A DNA stretch of 64,000 nt from the NCBI GenBank assembly GCA_009780035.1, contig WRAU01000006.1, forward strand, positions 39,732-103,731. The letters are read 5' to 3'. The stretch's first letter is position 1; each line of letters starts with the position of its first letter. Source of the stretch: Alphaproteobacteria bacterium (GTDB taxonomy: Bacteria; Pseudomonadota; Alphaproteobacteria; WRAU01; Hepatincolaceae). Both the position numbers and the translations under genes were made by a program. The notes beneath the pieces were generated by a model. That model worked only from the letters and a program-made list of their open reading frames with translations, was not told the DNA's origin and searched no databases. Positions 1 through 8,447 of this stretch are shown piece by piece.

Positions 1-54
1 ACACCCTAATTACTTCATAATTTAAATAATTATATTATTAAATACAAAATTCTC

Positions 55-83
55 TTGACAATCATATTCTTTTAATGTATAAT
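55..83 (+). promoter_or_regulatory. Consensus sigma70-type promoter of the tail cassette
   Basis: TTGACA at 55-60 and TATAAT at 78-83 are separated by exactly 17 bases, a perfect match to the housekeeping promoter. It lies about 90 bases upstream of the first recoded gene at 173. Confidence 0.75.
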
Positions 84-172
84 AAAAAAGTTAAAAAGCT
101 ATAAGCAAGAAATTCTTAGCAATTTCAGCTTCTTATAGGCAAACATTAAAATAGTGCAAGAGAATTAAAATT

Positions 173-613
173 ATGGAAACAAAACAAATTTTTAAACTTA
201 TAGAAAGCACGGTGTGAGATCTACTAAGTAAAACCAACGCTGAAGCAAGTATTTCCTTTATACAGGGAGATTATATACTTGCAATCAATAATATTGTTAA
301 ATCTGGTGATGGCAACATTTATATTGCTAATGGCAGCATTGTTAAAAAGGTTGATTTAAATGACGATTTAGACAATGGCGAATTTAACTTAATAAACAAG
401 AATCATAATTACAGCGATACTAGCGGAGATTGTGAGATTGATATTTATCAGAAAATTTTCGTATATTCTATTCCCAACGATTTAACAATTATAGATTTAA
501 AAGCAGAACTTAAAGCTAAAGTTTATTTGCACGAGCAAAACGAACATTTAGCAGTAGAAACATTTGATGTAAGAGTGAAAGAAGAACTAGCTATTCATAA
601 TAAAAATAAATAA
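173..613 (+). CDS. Recoded hypothetical tail-cassette protein (UGA=Trp)
   Basis: This 146-residue protein reads through only if the UGA at 215-217 (codon 15) is Trp. I do not recognise the family. It has no signal peptide or membrane segment and is acidic and beta-rich in the middle. It lies just before the sheath-like gene, where contractile-tailed phages carry neck or tail-terminator proteins, so a tail-completion role is possible but is inferred from position only. The stop codon TAA is embedded in the first of three hairpins that separate it from the next gene. Standard-code translation would stop after 14 residues. Confidence 0.7.
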
Positions 614-722
614 GGCGGCAGCAAGGGTCAGCCTTATTAAAAAATTTCTTTTTAGGAAAACATCCTTAATGGCGGATTTTTCTAAAAGAAAGCACCCCTA
701 GATATATATAACTATCTTAGGG
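609..722 (+). promoter_or_regulatory. Three tandem hairpins in the intergenic leader
   Basis: Hairpin one (609-638) pairs AATAAGGC with GCCTTATT and is followed by an A/T run, so it resembles a terminator. Hairpin two (645-691) pairs two 16-base U/A-rich arms. Hairpin three (695-722) pairs CCCTAGATA with TATCTTAGGG and ends just before the ribosome-binding site of the sheath-like gene. Together they fill nearly the whole gap. Attenuation or RNA processing is possible; function is inferred. Confidence 0.55.
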
Positions 723-751
723 ATAACAATTTACAACAAGGAGTAAAAAAC

Positions 752-1834
752 ATGGCAGGATATTTAGTTGATGAAATTATAAAAATCACTTTCGAGCTAA
801 GTAAAACAGCGAAACTACCAAGAGCGTATCGTAGATTTGCTTGAATAACTGCAACTAATGGCAGTGATAGTAAAATTATCATGGATTTATCAAATTATGT
901 CTCTAAATTAGAACAATTCGATGAAACCCAGCAAGATTTTATTAAATTATGGTTCTCACGCGGCGGTCAGTATTTAACCGTTTATAAATATACAGCTGAA
1001 ACATCAACACCTGAGATTGATGAAAACGGTGATCCTGTTTTAGATGAAAACGGCGATGAAGTAATGATAACTATCCCGGCAACCCAAGTAAAGAACTTAG
1101 ATATTCTTGAAGGCGTTGTAATTTTAGCCGGCAATAGCTTTAGCCTGCAAGAAACAATGTATAATTCTGCAGATACCGAGCAAACCAATGAAGAATCTGG
1201 CAAATATTGGATTCTTTCAGCAAAACAATCAGACAGCATCTCAGAAACTCTTAAAACTGTTCACGGAATTCATATTTTTATGACAGCTGAAACAACTTCT
1301 AGCACAGGAGCAAGCATTGATAAGCCAATCTTTGAATATTTTGCCCCATATACGCAGGATAATTTTTATAAGCAAAATAGCTTTGGCAATTCGTCAATTG
1401 CAGGCATTAGCTTAAAAACTCTGCAATATTTAGATGCTAATAATTTGGGTGCATTAGTTTATTTTCCAGAATTCCAAGCCAATTATTACTACAATGTCGG
1501 CGATACTAAAGGCTTTACTTTCAATGCCAATATGCTTCGTAAAGATTTAGAATCAGTTATAAAAGAAGAAGGTTTTAAAGTTTTAATGCGCGATAATACT
1601 TACAATCAAGATACTATCAGCGCCTTAGAAAAAGTTTTAGCTGATACTGCTGAATATTACAAAGGGCAGAACAAAATCGGAAGCTATGCTACAGCCAGCA
1701 TTCCGTTTAAAAAACAATTGGAAAATGATATTTTAGCTAAAACTATCAAAGGGTTAAGCCTAAGCTATCAAGTGCTGCTAGAAGCCAAAAAAGCAGAGAT
1801 TACCATCAAAGAACAATTAACTGCGGTTGCGTAG
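752..1834 (+). CDS. Tail sheath-like protein, recoded (UGA=Trp)
   Basis: The 360-residue protein starts at ATG 752 behind AAGGAG and contains UGA at 842-844 (codon 31); the paired reading also uses two TGG codons. The standard code would leave only an internal start at 881. Size, position before a small tube-like protein and the C-terminal helical block (about residues 285-355, after a Y-rich beta segment) fit a contractile tail sheath of the reduced DUF3383/DUF2586 type. I see no diagnostic motif, so the sheath call rests on size and order. It could be another major tail protein. Confidence 0.55.
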
Positions 1835-1861
1835 TATATTAAATTAATCAGGAGAAAAACT

Positions 1862-2257
1862 ATGATACACCCAATGAATATAATTATTTTGTGAGGCGAT
1901 TATAATCTCACTAATATGTTCAATCTAATTTCCACAGGAGAGCTGCCGGCGTTAAAACCCTATACTACACAGCTAGAAATTATGCCTAACGGTAAATCGC
2001 GGCAGACGGCTAGCGTATCAACCAATTTAGATTTAGCAATTACAGTTAGCAGAGATAGCGCTAAAGCTAATTTAGATATATTATTAGGCGAGTTTGAAAT
2101 CAATACCGTATCTTCGCTAAGAATAATTGATAAAACTAGCGGCGAAGTTATCGGCGATTGGCAGAAAGCAGTATTGAAAGATATTCCTTCAGCAGGTGCA
2201 ATAACTGAATCTGCTAATGATGTAGTAATAACTTTCAGCTGCATTAACGAGATGTAG
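1862..2257 (+). CDS. Tail tube-like protein, recoded (UGA=Trp)
   Basis: This 131-residue protein starts at ATG 1862 behind AGGAG and carries UGA at 1892-1894 (codon 11) plus one TGG. It is small, beta-rich and has no signal peptide. It directly follows the sheath-like gene and precedes the lysozyme, the usual place of the tail tube protein in contractile tails. A DUF3277-like tube fold is my best guess. Without the UGA reading the only start left is a poorly placed ATG at 1916. The tube call is inference from size and order. Confidence 0.5.
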
Positions 2258-2259
2258 CC

Positions 2260-2715
2260 ATGCCGAAATACATAACCCAAGCCATTGAACTGATTAAAAA
2301 ATTTGAAGGTCTTTCTTTAAATGTATATTTAGATGTGGGAGGATTGCCAACCATCGGCTACGGACATTTAATTAAATCGCACGAGTTTTTTCCTTGTGCG
2401 ATTACACAAGAACAGGCAGAATCTTTGTTAATGGCAGATTTAGAACCATTTAATAGGGCGCTTGACTGCATTAAGGCAAAGATAGGCGATAATCAAAAAG
2501 CAGCAATTTTATGTTTAATGTATAACATTGGCGTTAATGCTTTTAAAAATTCAACGCTGCTTAAAAAAATCAATGCTAATGCAGAACTTGCGGAAATAGA
2601 AGCACAGTTTATGGCTTGGGTTTATGTTAATAAAAAATCGGTAGCCGGTTTAATTAACCGACGAAAAAAAGAATTTGAACTATTTTCCCTAAAATATGGA
2701 GAAATTAATGACTAA
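2260..2715 (+). CDS. GH24 (T4-type) lysozyme / endolysin
   Basis: A 151-residue glycoside hydrolase family 24 muramidase. The catalytic region is at residues 11-30: KFEG with the acid Glu, then an Asp, then the PTIGYGH segment with Thr, which together form the E-D-T triad of this family. It cleaves peptidoglycan. There is no signal peptide, so it would need a holin or would act as a tail-associated lysozyme. It sits two bases after the tube-like gene and overlaps the next gene by eight bases. Its single Trp is TGG and it contains no UGA, unlike most neighbours. Confidence 0.88.
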   Translation: MPKYITQAIELIKKFEGLSLNVYLDVGGLPTIGYGHLIKSHEFFPCAITQEQAESLLMADLEPFNRALDCIKAKIGDNQKAAILCLMYNIGVNAFKNSTLLKKINANAELAEIEAQFMAWVYVNKKSVAGLINRRKKEFELFSLKYGEIND

Positions 2716-3124
2716 ATCACCAACTCAAAATTTTATAACAGAAACCACTTCTGGTTTACAGCTTTTAAGCCTTGAGGAAATGAATAAAAATGTGCTGGAT
2801 AATTTATCGGCAGTGCTTTCGCAGCCGCTTAATGCCGACCCTACCAGCAATGTATCCATTATGGTTAATCAGCACAACTTAGATTTAGTAGCAACAGCAG
2901 GAAATGGTGAAGATTATAATGTTAGCTTAGAATCATTAGTGCAAGAGGTAGAAAAGCAATTGTTACAACCATTGTTGCTAGATAGAATGGGCAAAATTAT
3001 TATAAATTATGACCAAAGAGAAATGCCTCAAACCTATAGCGATGGATATTTTAAGTATATATTATGCGATGGCACACTTGGTTATAGGTTAGATGATTAT
3101 CCATATAACAAATTAATGTTTTAA
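2708..3124 (+). CDS. Chimeric baseplate-J / tail-fibre remnant
   Basis: The 138-residue product starts at ATG 2708 behind GGAG. Residues 1-60 resemble the start of the baseplate-J-like protein at 4297 (shared SNxxxLxNQHNLDL segment). Residues 70-138 resemble the N-terminal half of the fibres at 5188 and 6934 (YILCDGT-GY-L-DYPY). The fibre tip is missing. It looks like a fusion made by deletion between a J gene and the fibre gene behind it, leaving a short hybrid. It has no Trp at all, so the recoding cannot be tested here. Whether it is functional is unknown. Confidence 0.6.
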   Translation: MTKSPTQNFITETTSGLQLLSLEEMNKNVLDNLSAVLSQPLNADPTSNVSIMVNQHNLDLVATAGNGEDYNVSLESLVQEVEKQLLQPLLLDRMGKIIINYDQREMPQTYSDGYFKYILCDGTLGYRLDDYPYNKLMF

Positions 3125-3129
3125 TGATA

Positions 3130-3157
3130 TTGCAAAAATTTCTAAATAGTGTATTAT
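3130..3157 (+). promoter_or_regulatory. Putative promoter of the cassette outer-membrane protein
   Basis: TTGCAA at 3130-3135 and TATTAT at 3152-3157 are 16 bases apart, about 30 bases before the start codon of the outer-membrane protein at 3187. It suggests separate expression. Confidence 0.45.
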
Positions 3158-3186
3158 TTTACTTGCATATAAAAGAGGGGTTATTA

Positions 3187-3951
3187 ATGAAAAAGCTGGC
3201 ATTAATTTTAGGAATGTGTTTAATTTCTTTTAACCTATTTGCTTTTGAGCATGTTATTGGTATTAGCGGAGGGCTGGTTTCTTCTAAATCTGATGTAAAC
3301 CATTCTTTAACTGCTGAATATGATAATATATGCTTTTACGAGCCAACGAATACGATTTGTCAGCCTAGTTTTCCCGAGCAAGTTGTAAATACTACAGACC
3401 CAAGAATCCAAAACACCTTTCGTAATATTTCTGATAATATTCATAGAAACAACGGCTATAATTTTAATTTAGAATATCAGGCAAGAACAACTTTGTTTGA
3501 TATTCCTAATTTTCTTACACTTGGCTTAGGCTTAGAAACCAGCAAAACAAATATAAAGCCTAACTATTTAGATTTAAACAGCATTAACTATAAAATTAAT
3601 ACTCCCTATGTTTTAGCCATGCTGACAATTTATCAAAATAAATCCTTTGCTTTTAGAGGGGGCTTAACCGGCGGTCAAGATTTTATTAAGGCAGATTCTA
3701 ATACATATAAAAATGCTGCTTTTAATATGCTTATAGATTGCGAATACATAATTAGCAATCACCTTATGCTGTTCGGCAGAGGAGCAACGCAATTAAATAA
3801 AGGAAAAGATATAGTTTATAATGCTAGAAGCGACCAAACTGTCGGTAATGGTGTGAATAATGGTAACCCAGTTATTTTAGATAATAAAATAGCTGTAAGC
3901 CCGCAGGAATCCCTTTTGAAGCTAAACTTTGGCGTTCGGTATAAAATTTAA
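3187..3951 (+). CDS. Outer-membrane beta-barrel-like protein, cargo gene
   Basis: The 254-residue protein starts at ATG 3187 behind GAGGGG and has a clear signal peptide (MKKLALILGMCLISF, cleavage near AFA/FEH). The mature part alternates hydrophobic and polar residues as in outer-membrane barrels and ends in an aromatic-basic strand (LNFGVRYKI). It contains no Trp and no UGA. Together with its own promoter this makes it look like a moron: a cargo gene expressed by the host rather than a tail part. Surface masking or adhesion is possible. The exact family is not recognised. Confidence 0.6.
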   Translation: MKKLALILGMCLISFNLFAFEHVIGISGGLVSSKSDVNHSLTAEYDNICFYEPTNTICQPSFPEQVVNTTDPRIQNTFRNISDNIHRNNGYNFNLEYQARTTLFDIPNFLTLGLGLETSKTNIKPNYLDLNSINYKINTPYVLAMLTIYQNKSFAFRGGLTGGQDFIKADSNTYKNAAFNMLIDCEYIISNHLMLFGRGATQLNKGKDIVYNARSDQTVGNGVNNGNPVILDNKIAVSPQESLLKLNFGVRYKI

Positions 3952-3969
3952 AATAATTTTTAAATTTTC

Positions 3970-3998
3970 TTGACAGCAATTGTAAGTTGTATTATGCT
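3970..3998 (+). promoter_or_regulatory. Putative promoter of a small RNA
   Basis: TTGACA at 3970-3975 and TATGCT at 3993-3998 are 17 bases apart. No open reading frame follows before a terminator at 4038-4067. Confidence 0.55.
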
Positions 3999-4004
3999 AT
4001 AGAT

Positions 4005-4067
4005 AATTAAAAAGAGGCATAAATCAATCTCCTTAAAGGGCTATAAAGCAGTTTATAGTCCTTTTTT
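4005..4067 (+). ncRNA. Candidate short noncoding RNA in the tail cassette
   Basis: A strong promoter (3970-3998) is followed only about 65 bases later by a rho-independent terminator, with no start codon giving a meaningful peptide between. The expected transcript is roughly 60 nucleotides: an A-rich 5' part, the segment GAGGCATAAATCAATCTCC, and the terminator hairpin. It shows no tRNA fold, so it is not an obvious UGA suppressor. The RNA family is unknown. Confidence 0.45.
4038..4067 (+). terminator. Rho-independent terminator
   Basis: GGGCTATAAA pairs with TTTATAGTCC around a GCAG tetraloop and is followed by six T. It ends the candidate small RNA and separates the outer-membrane gene from the next operon. 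Confidence 0.8.
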
Positions 4068-4127
4068 ATTATTGAAATCAAATCTAAGCAGTAATTTTTT
4101 AATAATTAATAATAAACCAAACAGATT

Positions 4128-4185
4128 CGTCATACCGTCGCAAGCCGGTATGACGATTACTTGATATTTTATGTATATAATTATC
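4128..4185. repeat. Dispersed palindromic repeat with GTATATAATTATC tail
   Basis: CGTCATACCG and a facing CCGGTATGACG form the hairpin, followed by a tail ending TATGTATATAATTATC. The same unit occurs many times in the host part of the window. This copy runs straight into the promoter at 4195. Confidence 0.7.
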
Positions 4186-4194
4186 AAAATTATC

Positions 4195-4223
4195 TTGACA
4201 AATTTATGCTTATAGAGTATAAT
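4195..4223 (+). promoter_or_regulatory. Consensus promoter upstream of baseplate-J-like gene
   Basis: TTGACA at 4195-4200 and TATAAT at 4218-4223 are separated by exactly 17 bases. It follows a dispersed repeat and precedes the gene at 4297. A GAGGAG-spaced ATG-TAA start-stop unit (4255-4275) sits in the leader. Confidence 0.75.
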
Positions 4224-4296
4224 AATTCCAATTAAAGAATAAATCTCGCTCTAAGAGGAGAATTGTTTGATGTAATTATTTAAAGGAAGTATAAAA

Positions 4297-5172
4297 ATGA
4301 CAAAAAATAAATTTCAAGAAAAACTAACGGCTTACAATACATTTATGAATCTGCCAAGCCTAGAGAATCTAAATTTGCAATATATTAATAAATTATCAAG
4401 CACCATCGGGCAGTCTTTTAATAGCGATGCTACCAGCAATATTTATCTGCTGGCTAATCAGCATAACCTAGACTTGCTGAATATGGCAAACACCATGCTT
4501 GATATCCTAAACGGCATGAACGAATTTTTTGATTATAACCGCTTCGACGGCTATCAAAACGGCACTTATAGCGGATTGCGAATTGCCTTGCTTGAGCTGA
4601 GTTTATTCGATGATGTTAAAATTGTTGATACCAACGCTAATGCTACCGTGCAGATAGTTTTACTGTCTAAGGCAGAATATAGCGATAACATCACCAATAT
4701 TTTCAAACTGCTGATTGCCCAAAAGATACATGAAAATATTGCCTTCGGCATTAAAACTCTTAGCAATGAAAATGCAGTTTCACAAGAAATTACTGCATCT
4801 ACCGGACAAAATAAAACTTATAACTGAAATATGGGCAGCCGCCGCAGCTTTAATATTCATGTAGATTATATTGTAGATTTTGAACAAAATTTTACGAATT
4901 ACGATTTTAATACGCAAATCAAAGATGTTATTGCGTATGTTTATAAAAATAATTACGGCTATTTAGGCAAAGATGTAATTATTCAAGATTTCTTTGCCAT
5001 TACCCAGCAGATTCTTGGCATTAAACAAGTGAGCATTACTTTTAATTCTGTAGAGGTAAATGAAAATAATGAGCCTAATCTTATAGTTAAGGACGCAAAT
5101 ATTCCTATAGATATAACCGAAATTTTTGATATTAATAGTATTACTGCAACGCAAATCGATACCATCGCGTAA
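4297..5172 (+). CDS. Baseplate J/gp47-like protein, recoded (UGA=Trp)
   Basis: Two adjacent frames (4297-4827 and 4831-5172) join into one 291-residue protein when UGA at 4825-4827 (codon 177) is Trp. The start has AAAGGAAG behind it. The order of segments resembles Baseplate_J proteins: an N-terminal SNxxxLLANQHNLDLL helix, a beta domain near residues 95-130, then a domain with paired helices and a C-terminal beta segment. Such proteins form the baseplate wedge of contractile tails. The first 60 residues are shared with the chimera at 2708. The family call is by pattern, not a firm motif. Confidence 0.6.
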
Positions 5173-5187
5173 TTAAAGGAAACAATC

Positions 5188-5907
5188 ATGGCAACAAAAA
5201 CATTATACAATAATGAAATTTCAGCAGATTCTAAAGGACTAGATTTTATTACCACCAACGGCGAAGGCAACGATTTTAGGGTCCCCAGAGATACGCTGTT
5301 TGTTGATATTCATAACATATTGCTAAAACCTATGTTAATAAGCCAAGTAGGTCAAATGCGTGTAGATTTGAATATGCAAACGCAATCACTGAAAACCTAT
5401 AACGACGGCGTGTATGAGTATATTTTATGCGACGGCACAGCTGGGTATAAACTAGCAGATTACCCGTATTTAAAAGATAAAATAGCTACTTATGCAGGAG
5501 AGGGCGGTGAAATATTATTCAATGCCCCAAATGCGATTGATAGAACTATCCGCCAAGTTAGTGATGCTGAAAATTTATTAATGCTGCAGGAGGATGATAT
5601 TAAAGCTCATGGGCATGATATGACCCACGATCACGATATGAGCCATCAGCATGGGTATCATGCTACGAGGAGGGATAGAGGAGTTGTTTATAATGGAAAC
5701 TACTGGGATAGCTACTATGATGATCAAACAACATGAGGAGGCAGAGATAGAACCGGAGGCAGCTCAAGAGGCACAACAGCAAATACCGGAGGAACAAACA
5801 CCCGCATGAAGAATATCGGAGTTAATATGTATTTAATAGCAGGAATAGTCAATCAAATAGATTTATCAACAAAAATATCCCGCCCCCGTAGCACAAATAT
5901 AGAGTAA
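5188..5907 (+). CDS. Collar-type tail fibre A, recoded (UGA=Trp)
   Basis: The 239-residue fibre starts at ATG 5188 behind AAAGGAAA. UGA at 5734-5736 (codon 183) must be read as Trp to reach the C-terminus, which has the conserved KNIGVNMYLIAGIVNQ end found also in fibre B. An internal TGG is present too. A His-rich segment (residues 135-155, repeated HDM/HGH) matches the metal-binding collar tip of short tail fibres. The first 32 bases and the block 5339-5492 are nearly identical to fibre B. At codon 30 it has TTT (Phe) where fibre B has UGA. It likely binds the target surface. Confidence 0.72.
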
Positions 5908-5911
5908 AGAA

Positions 5912-5940
5912 TTGAGATATATGTAAATATAGACTAAAAT
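5912..5940 (+). promoter_or_regulatory. Putative promoter of the GT8 gene
   Basis: TTGAGA at 5912-5917 and TAAAAT at 5935-5940 are 17 bases apart, 30 bases before the glycosyltransferase start. Confidence 0.4.
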
Positions 5941-5969
5941 ATATGTAAATAAATTAGGAATCACTAATA

Positions 5970-6923
5970 ATGAACAAATCTTATAACATAACTTTTTCAA
6001 TTAATAGGGCACATTTACTATTTGCAAGTGTAACGCTTTATTCTTTGCTTAAAAACAATGCAAAATATTATTTTAATGTATATATTTTACATAATAATTG
6101 CCTAAGCCAAGAAGATATAGATAATGTTTGTAATAAATTTCCGCTTAATCATTTTAGTAATTTTAAAATTCATTTAACTGATGTTTCAGGTATAAATATT
6201 TTACAATTAAAGGATACTATGATTTATGAAGACCAATCAAAAGTAATAACCATTATAAAAAAAGAAGTATTATTTAGGTTGTTTATTCAAGATTTAATAC
6301 CAAATGCTGATAAAGCTCTTTATCTTGATACTGATGTTATGATTAGAGGTGATATATCTAAACTATTTGAAATAGAGGATAGTTCTATATTTAAAGGCTA
6401 TTGGAAAGGTGAGGACACTTGGATAAATGCTGGTGTATTACTTATAAATTTAAAACTGGCAAGAGAATTAAAAATTACTGAAGAAATAACTAACTTTTTA
6501 AAAGAAAATAATAATACCGATGAATATATAATTAATCATTTGTATAAAAATAGAATATCTAAGTATCCTGCTGGTATGGTTTTACATTTAAGAAGTAGTG
6601 ATAGGAAAGAAGAATATAAATTATCAAGTATTGTCCACTTTTTAACAAACAAACCGTTTGATTTTAACAGCACCATTCCTAATAAAGTTTTATATAAAGA
6701 ATATCACTCTTATCTGGCAGATTTTATAGATAGTAAATTTAAGTTTAGATTATTAATTTTAAATTCTTATATATTTACTGTATTTTTATCGCTTAAGCGA
6801 AGAGTTATCCATGCAATTAATAAACGGCTTAATAGAAATAAAAAAACAGTTAGAGACATGTTTAATAACAATACATATATGCGGAATAAAATTTATAAAT
6901 ACGCAATAATAAAGGAACAATAG
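5970..6923 (+). CDS. GT8-family glycosyltransferase, cargo gene between fibres
   Basis: The 317-residue protein has the GT8 hallmarks: a DxD metal/nucleotide-sugar site in ALYLDTDVMIRGDI (about residues 115-128) and the WINAGVLLINL segment (about 150-160). It would transfer a hexose from a nucleotide sugar, as LPS GT8 enzymes do. The C-terminus is basic and could bind membrane. Both Trp codons are TGG and no UGA occurs, and base composition is more AT-rich than its neighbours. It splits two fibre copies. It may modify the host surface or the fibres (inference); a cargo gene is most likely. Confidence 0.8.
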   Translation: MNKSYNITFSINRAHLLFASVTLYSLLKNNAKYYFNVYILHNNCLSQEDIDNVCNKFPLNHFSNFKIHLTDVSGINILQLKDTMIYEDQSKVITIIKKEVLFRLFIQDLIPNADKALYLDTDVMIRGDISKLFEIEDSSIFKGYWKGEDTWINAGVLLINLKLARELKITEEITNFLKENNNTDEYIINHLYKNRISKYPAGMVLHLRSSDRKEEYKLSSIVHFLTNKPFDFNSTIPNKVLYKEYHSYLADFIDSKFKFRLLILNSYIFTVFLSLKRRVIHAINKRLNRNKKTVRDMFNNNTYMRNKIYKYAIIKEQ

Positions 6924-6933
6924 AGGAAAAGAA

Positions 6934-7713
6934 ATGGCAACAAAAACATTATACAATAATGAAATAGCTCAGAATTCAAAAGGGTTAGATATAATAGCAA
7001 CCAATGGCGAGGGGAACGATTGAAGGATTCCAAGGGATACCTTTTTACTAGATATATATAATATCTTAATGAAGCCCATGCTAATGAGCCAAGTAGGTCA
7101 AATGCGTGTAGATTTAAACATGCAAACGCAATCACTGAAAACCTATAACGATGGCGTGTATGAGTATATATTATGCGACGGCACAGCAGGATATAAACTG
7201 GCAGATTACCCGTATCTTAAGGATAAAATAGCTACATATCAAAGCGAAGAGAACGAAACTTTATTCAATGCCCCAAATGCTATAGATAGAACTATCCGCC
7301 AAGTAAACAATACTGAAAATCTTGGTATTCTGCAAACTGGTGAAATTAAATCACACAATCATGTTGTGCCGATAGGTTGGGTTGGATATTTTAGTGCCAT
7401 TCAGATATGACCAAATTCAGATATGGCTCGTCCTGATATGGTTGATGGTGAATTTGATCATCAATGACGCGGGCCCAGAAAATCCGCTACGAATAGTGGG
7501 AATGATTTATGACAAGAAAATGGAATTCGTTTATTTGTAGGGGATAGAACTACAAACAACACAGGTCAACCCAAAAACACTATGGATAACATTGGCGTCA
7601 ACATGTATCTAATTGCTGGGATTGTGAATCAAGTTAGTTTTACCACCAAAATATCGTCTGGTGAGGGAGTTCGCTTAAACAAAGGAGTGCGGCTTATGAA
7701 GAAAAAGAAATAA
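6934..7713 (+). CDS. Collar-type tail fibre B, recoded (four UGA=Trp)
   Basis: The 259-residue fibre starts at ATG 6934 behind GAGG. UGA occurs at 7021, 7408, 7465 and 7510 (codons 30, 159, 178, 193), with one TGG. Codon 30 aligns without gaps to Phe in fibre A, direct support for an aromatic reading. The N-terminal 100 residues match fibre A almost exactly. The tip differs (SHNHVVPIGW instead of the long His repeat) and the end MDNIGVNMYLIAGIVNQ returns to similarity, followed by a basic tail. It is a paralogue with an alternative receptor tip. Confidence 0.75.
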
Positions 7714-7723
7714 CACAACCTCT

Positions 7724-7793
7724 CGTCATACCAGCGAAAGCCGGTATCCATTTTAACAACTAAATGGATGCCGTTTTTCAACGGCATGACGAT
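7724..7793. repeat. Dispersed palindromic repeat pair after fibre B
   Basis: CGTCATACC...GGTATCCATTT and AAATGGATGCCG...CGGCATGACG face each other, giving nested hairpins. It may act as a terminator. The same repeat family is found across the host part of the window. Confidence 0.7.
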
Positions 7794-7823
7794 AAACTAA
7801 CAAACAACAAACAGGAAAACAAA

Positions 7824-8447
7824 ATGAAACAAAATTTAAACTTTTTAAAAGATACCGAGTTTGGCAGCTGAATTAGTCTGCAAACCGAACTAAAACAGGA
7901 AAATCTTGGCAATTATTTAAAAGGATTCCAAAAAAGCATAGAAACAATAGAAGAACCCTTTAAATCTCTTGCTCTTAAAGCATTTGGCTTTGATGGTGTA
8001 AGTGTATTAATTTACGATTCAACGCTATTCTTCAGCGCTTTGCCGCATTTGCCGAAGTTCGAGGCGGTAATAGATATTCTTGCCTCTATATTTGGCGGCA
8101 GAGATATTACAGTGCTTGAAGAGGAAGACGGCACAAGCATTCATATAATCAACCAAAATCAAAGGCTAAAAGCCTATTATGTTGATAGAAAACCTGTGAG
8201 TGAAACTCAATATACCGATAAAATCAAAAAGGAATATATAGGATTTGTCAGCGGCGATTATGGCAGCCTTAACTGGTTTTTTGCTCATTTAATCAACCGT
8301 TTTATTACCTGCGGCATTAAAATTAAAACGCTGTCAATTGATTTTAATCATACAAGATATTCAGCAACAATTAATAATTATAAACAGCAGCAAAAAAACA
8401 TTAAGAATCTTGAAAAACAACTTAAAGAGGAAACAAATGGAAAATAA
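7824..8447 (+). CDS. Recoded hypothetical tail protein (UGA=Trp)
   Basis: The 207-residue protein starts at ATG 7824 behind CAGGAAAAC and contains UGA at 7869-7871 (codon 16) and one TGG. I do not recognise it firmly. The central segment (VIDILASIFGGRDITVLEE) and a C-terminal Lys/Gln-rich coiled coil (about residues 175-205) are visible. A baseplate-peripheral (gpI/DUF2612-like) or assembly role is possible from its place after the fibres. It overlaps the next gene by 11 bases, which indicates translational coupling. The standard code would leave a weak internal start only. Confidence 0.6.
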
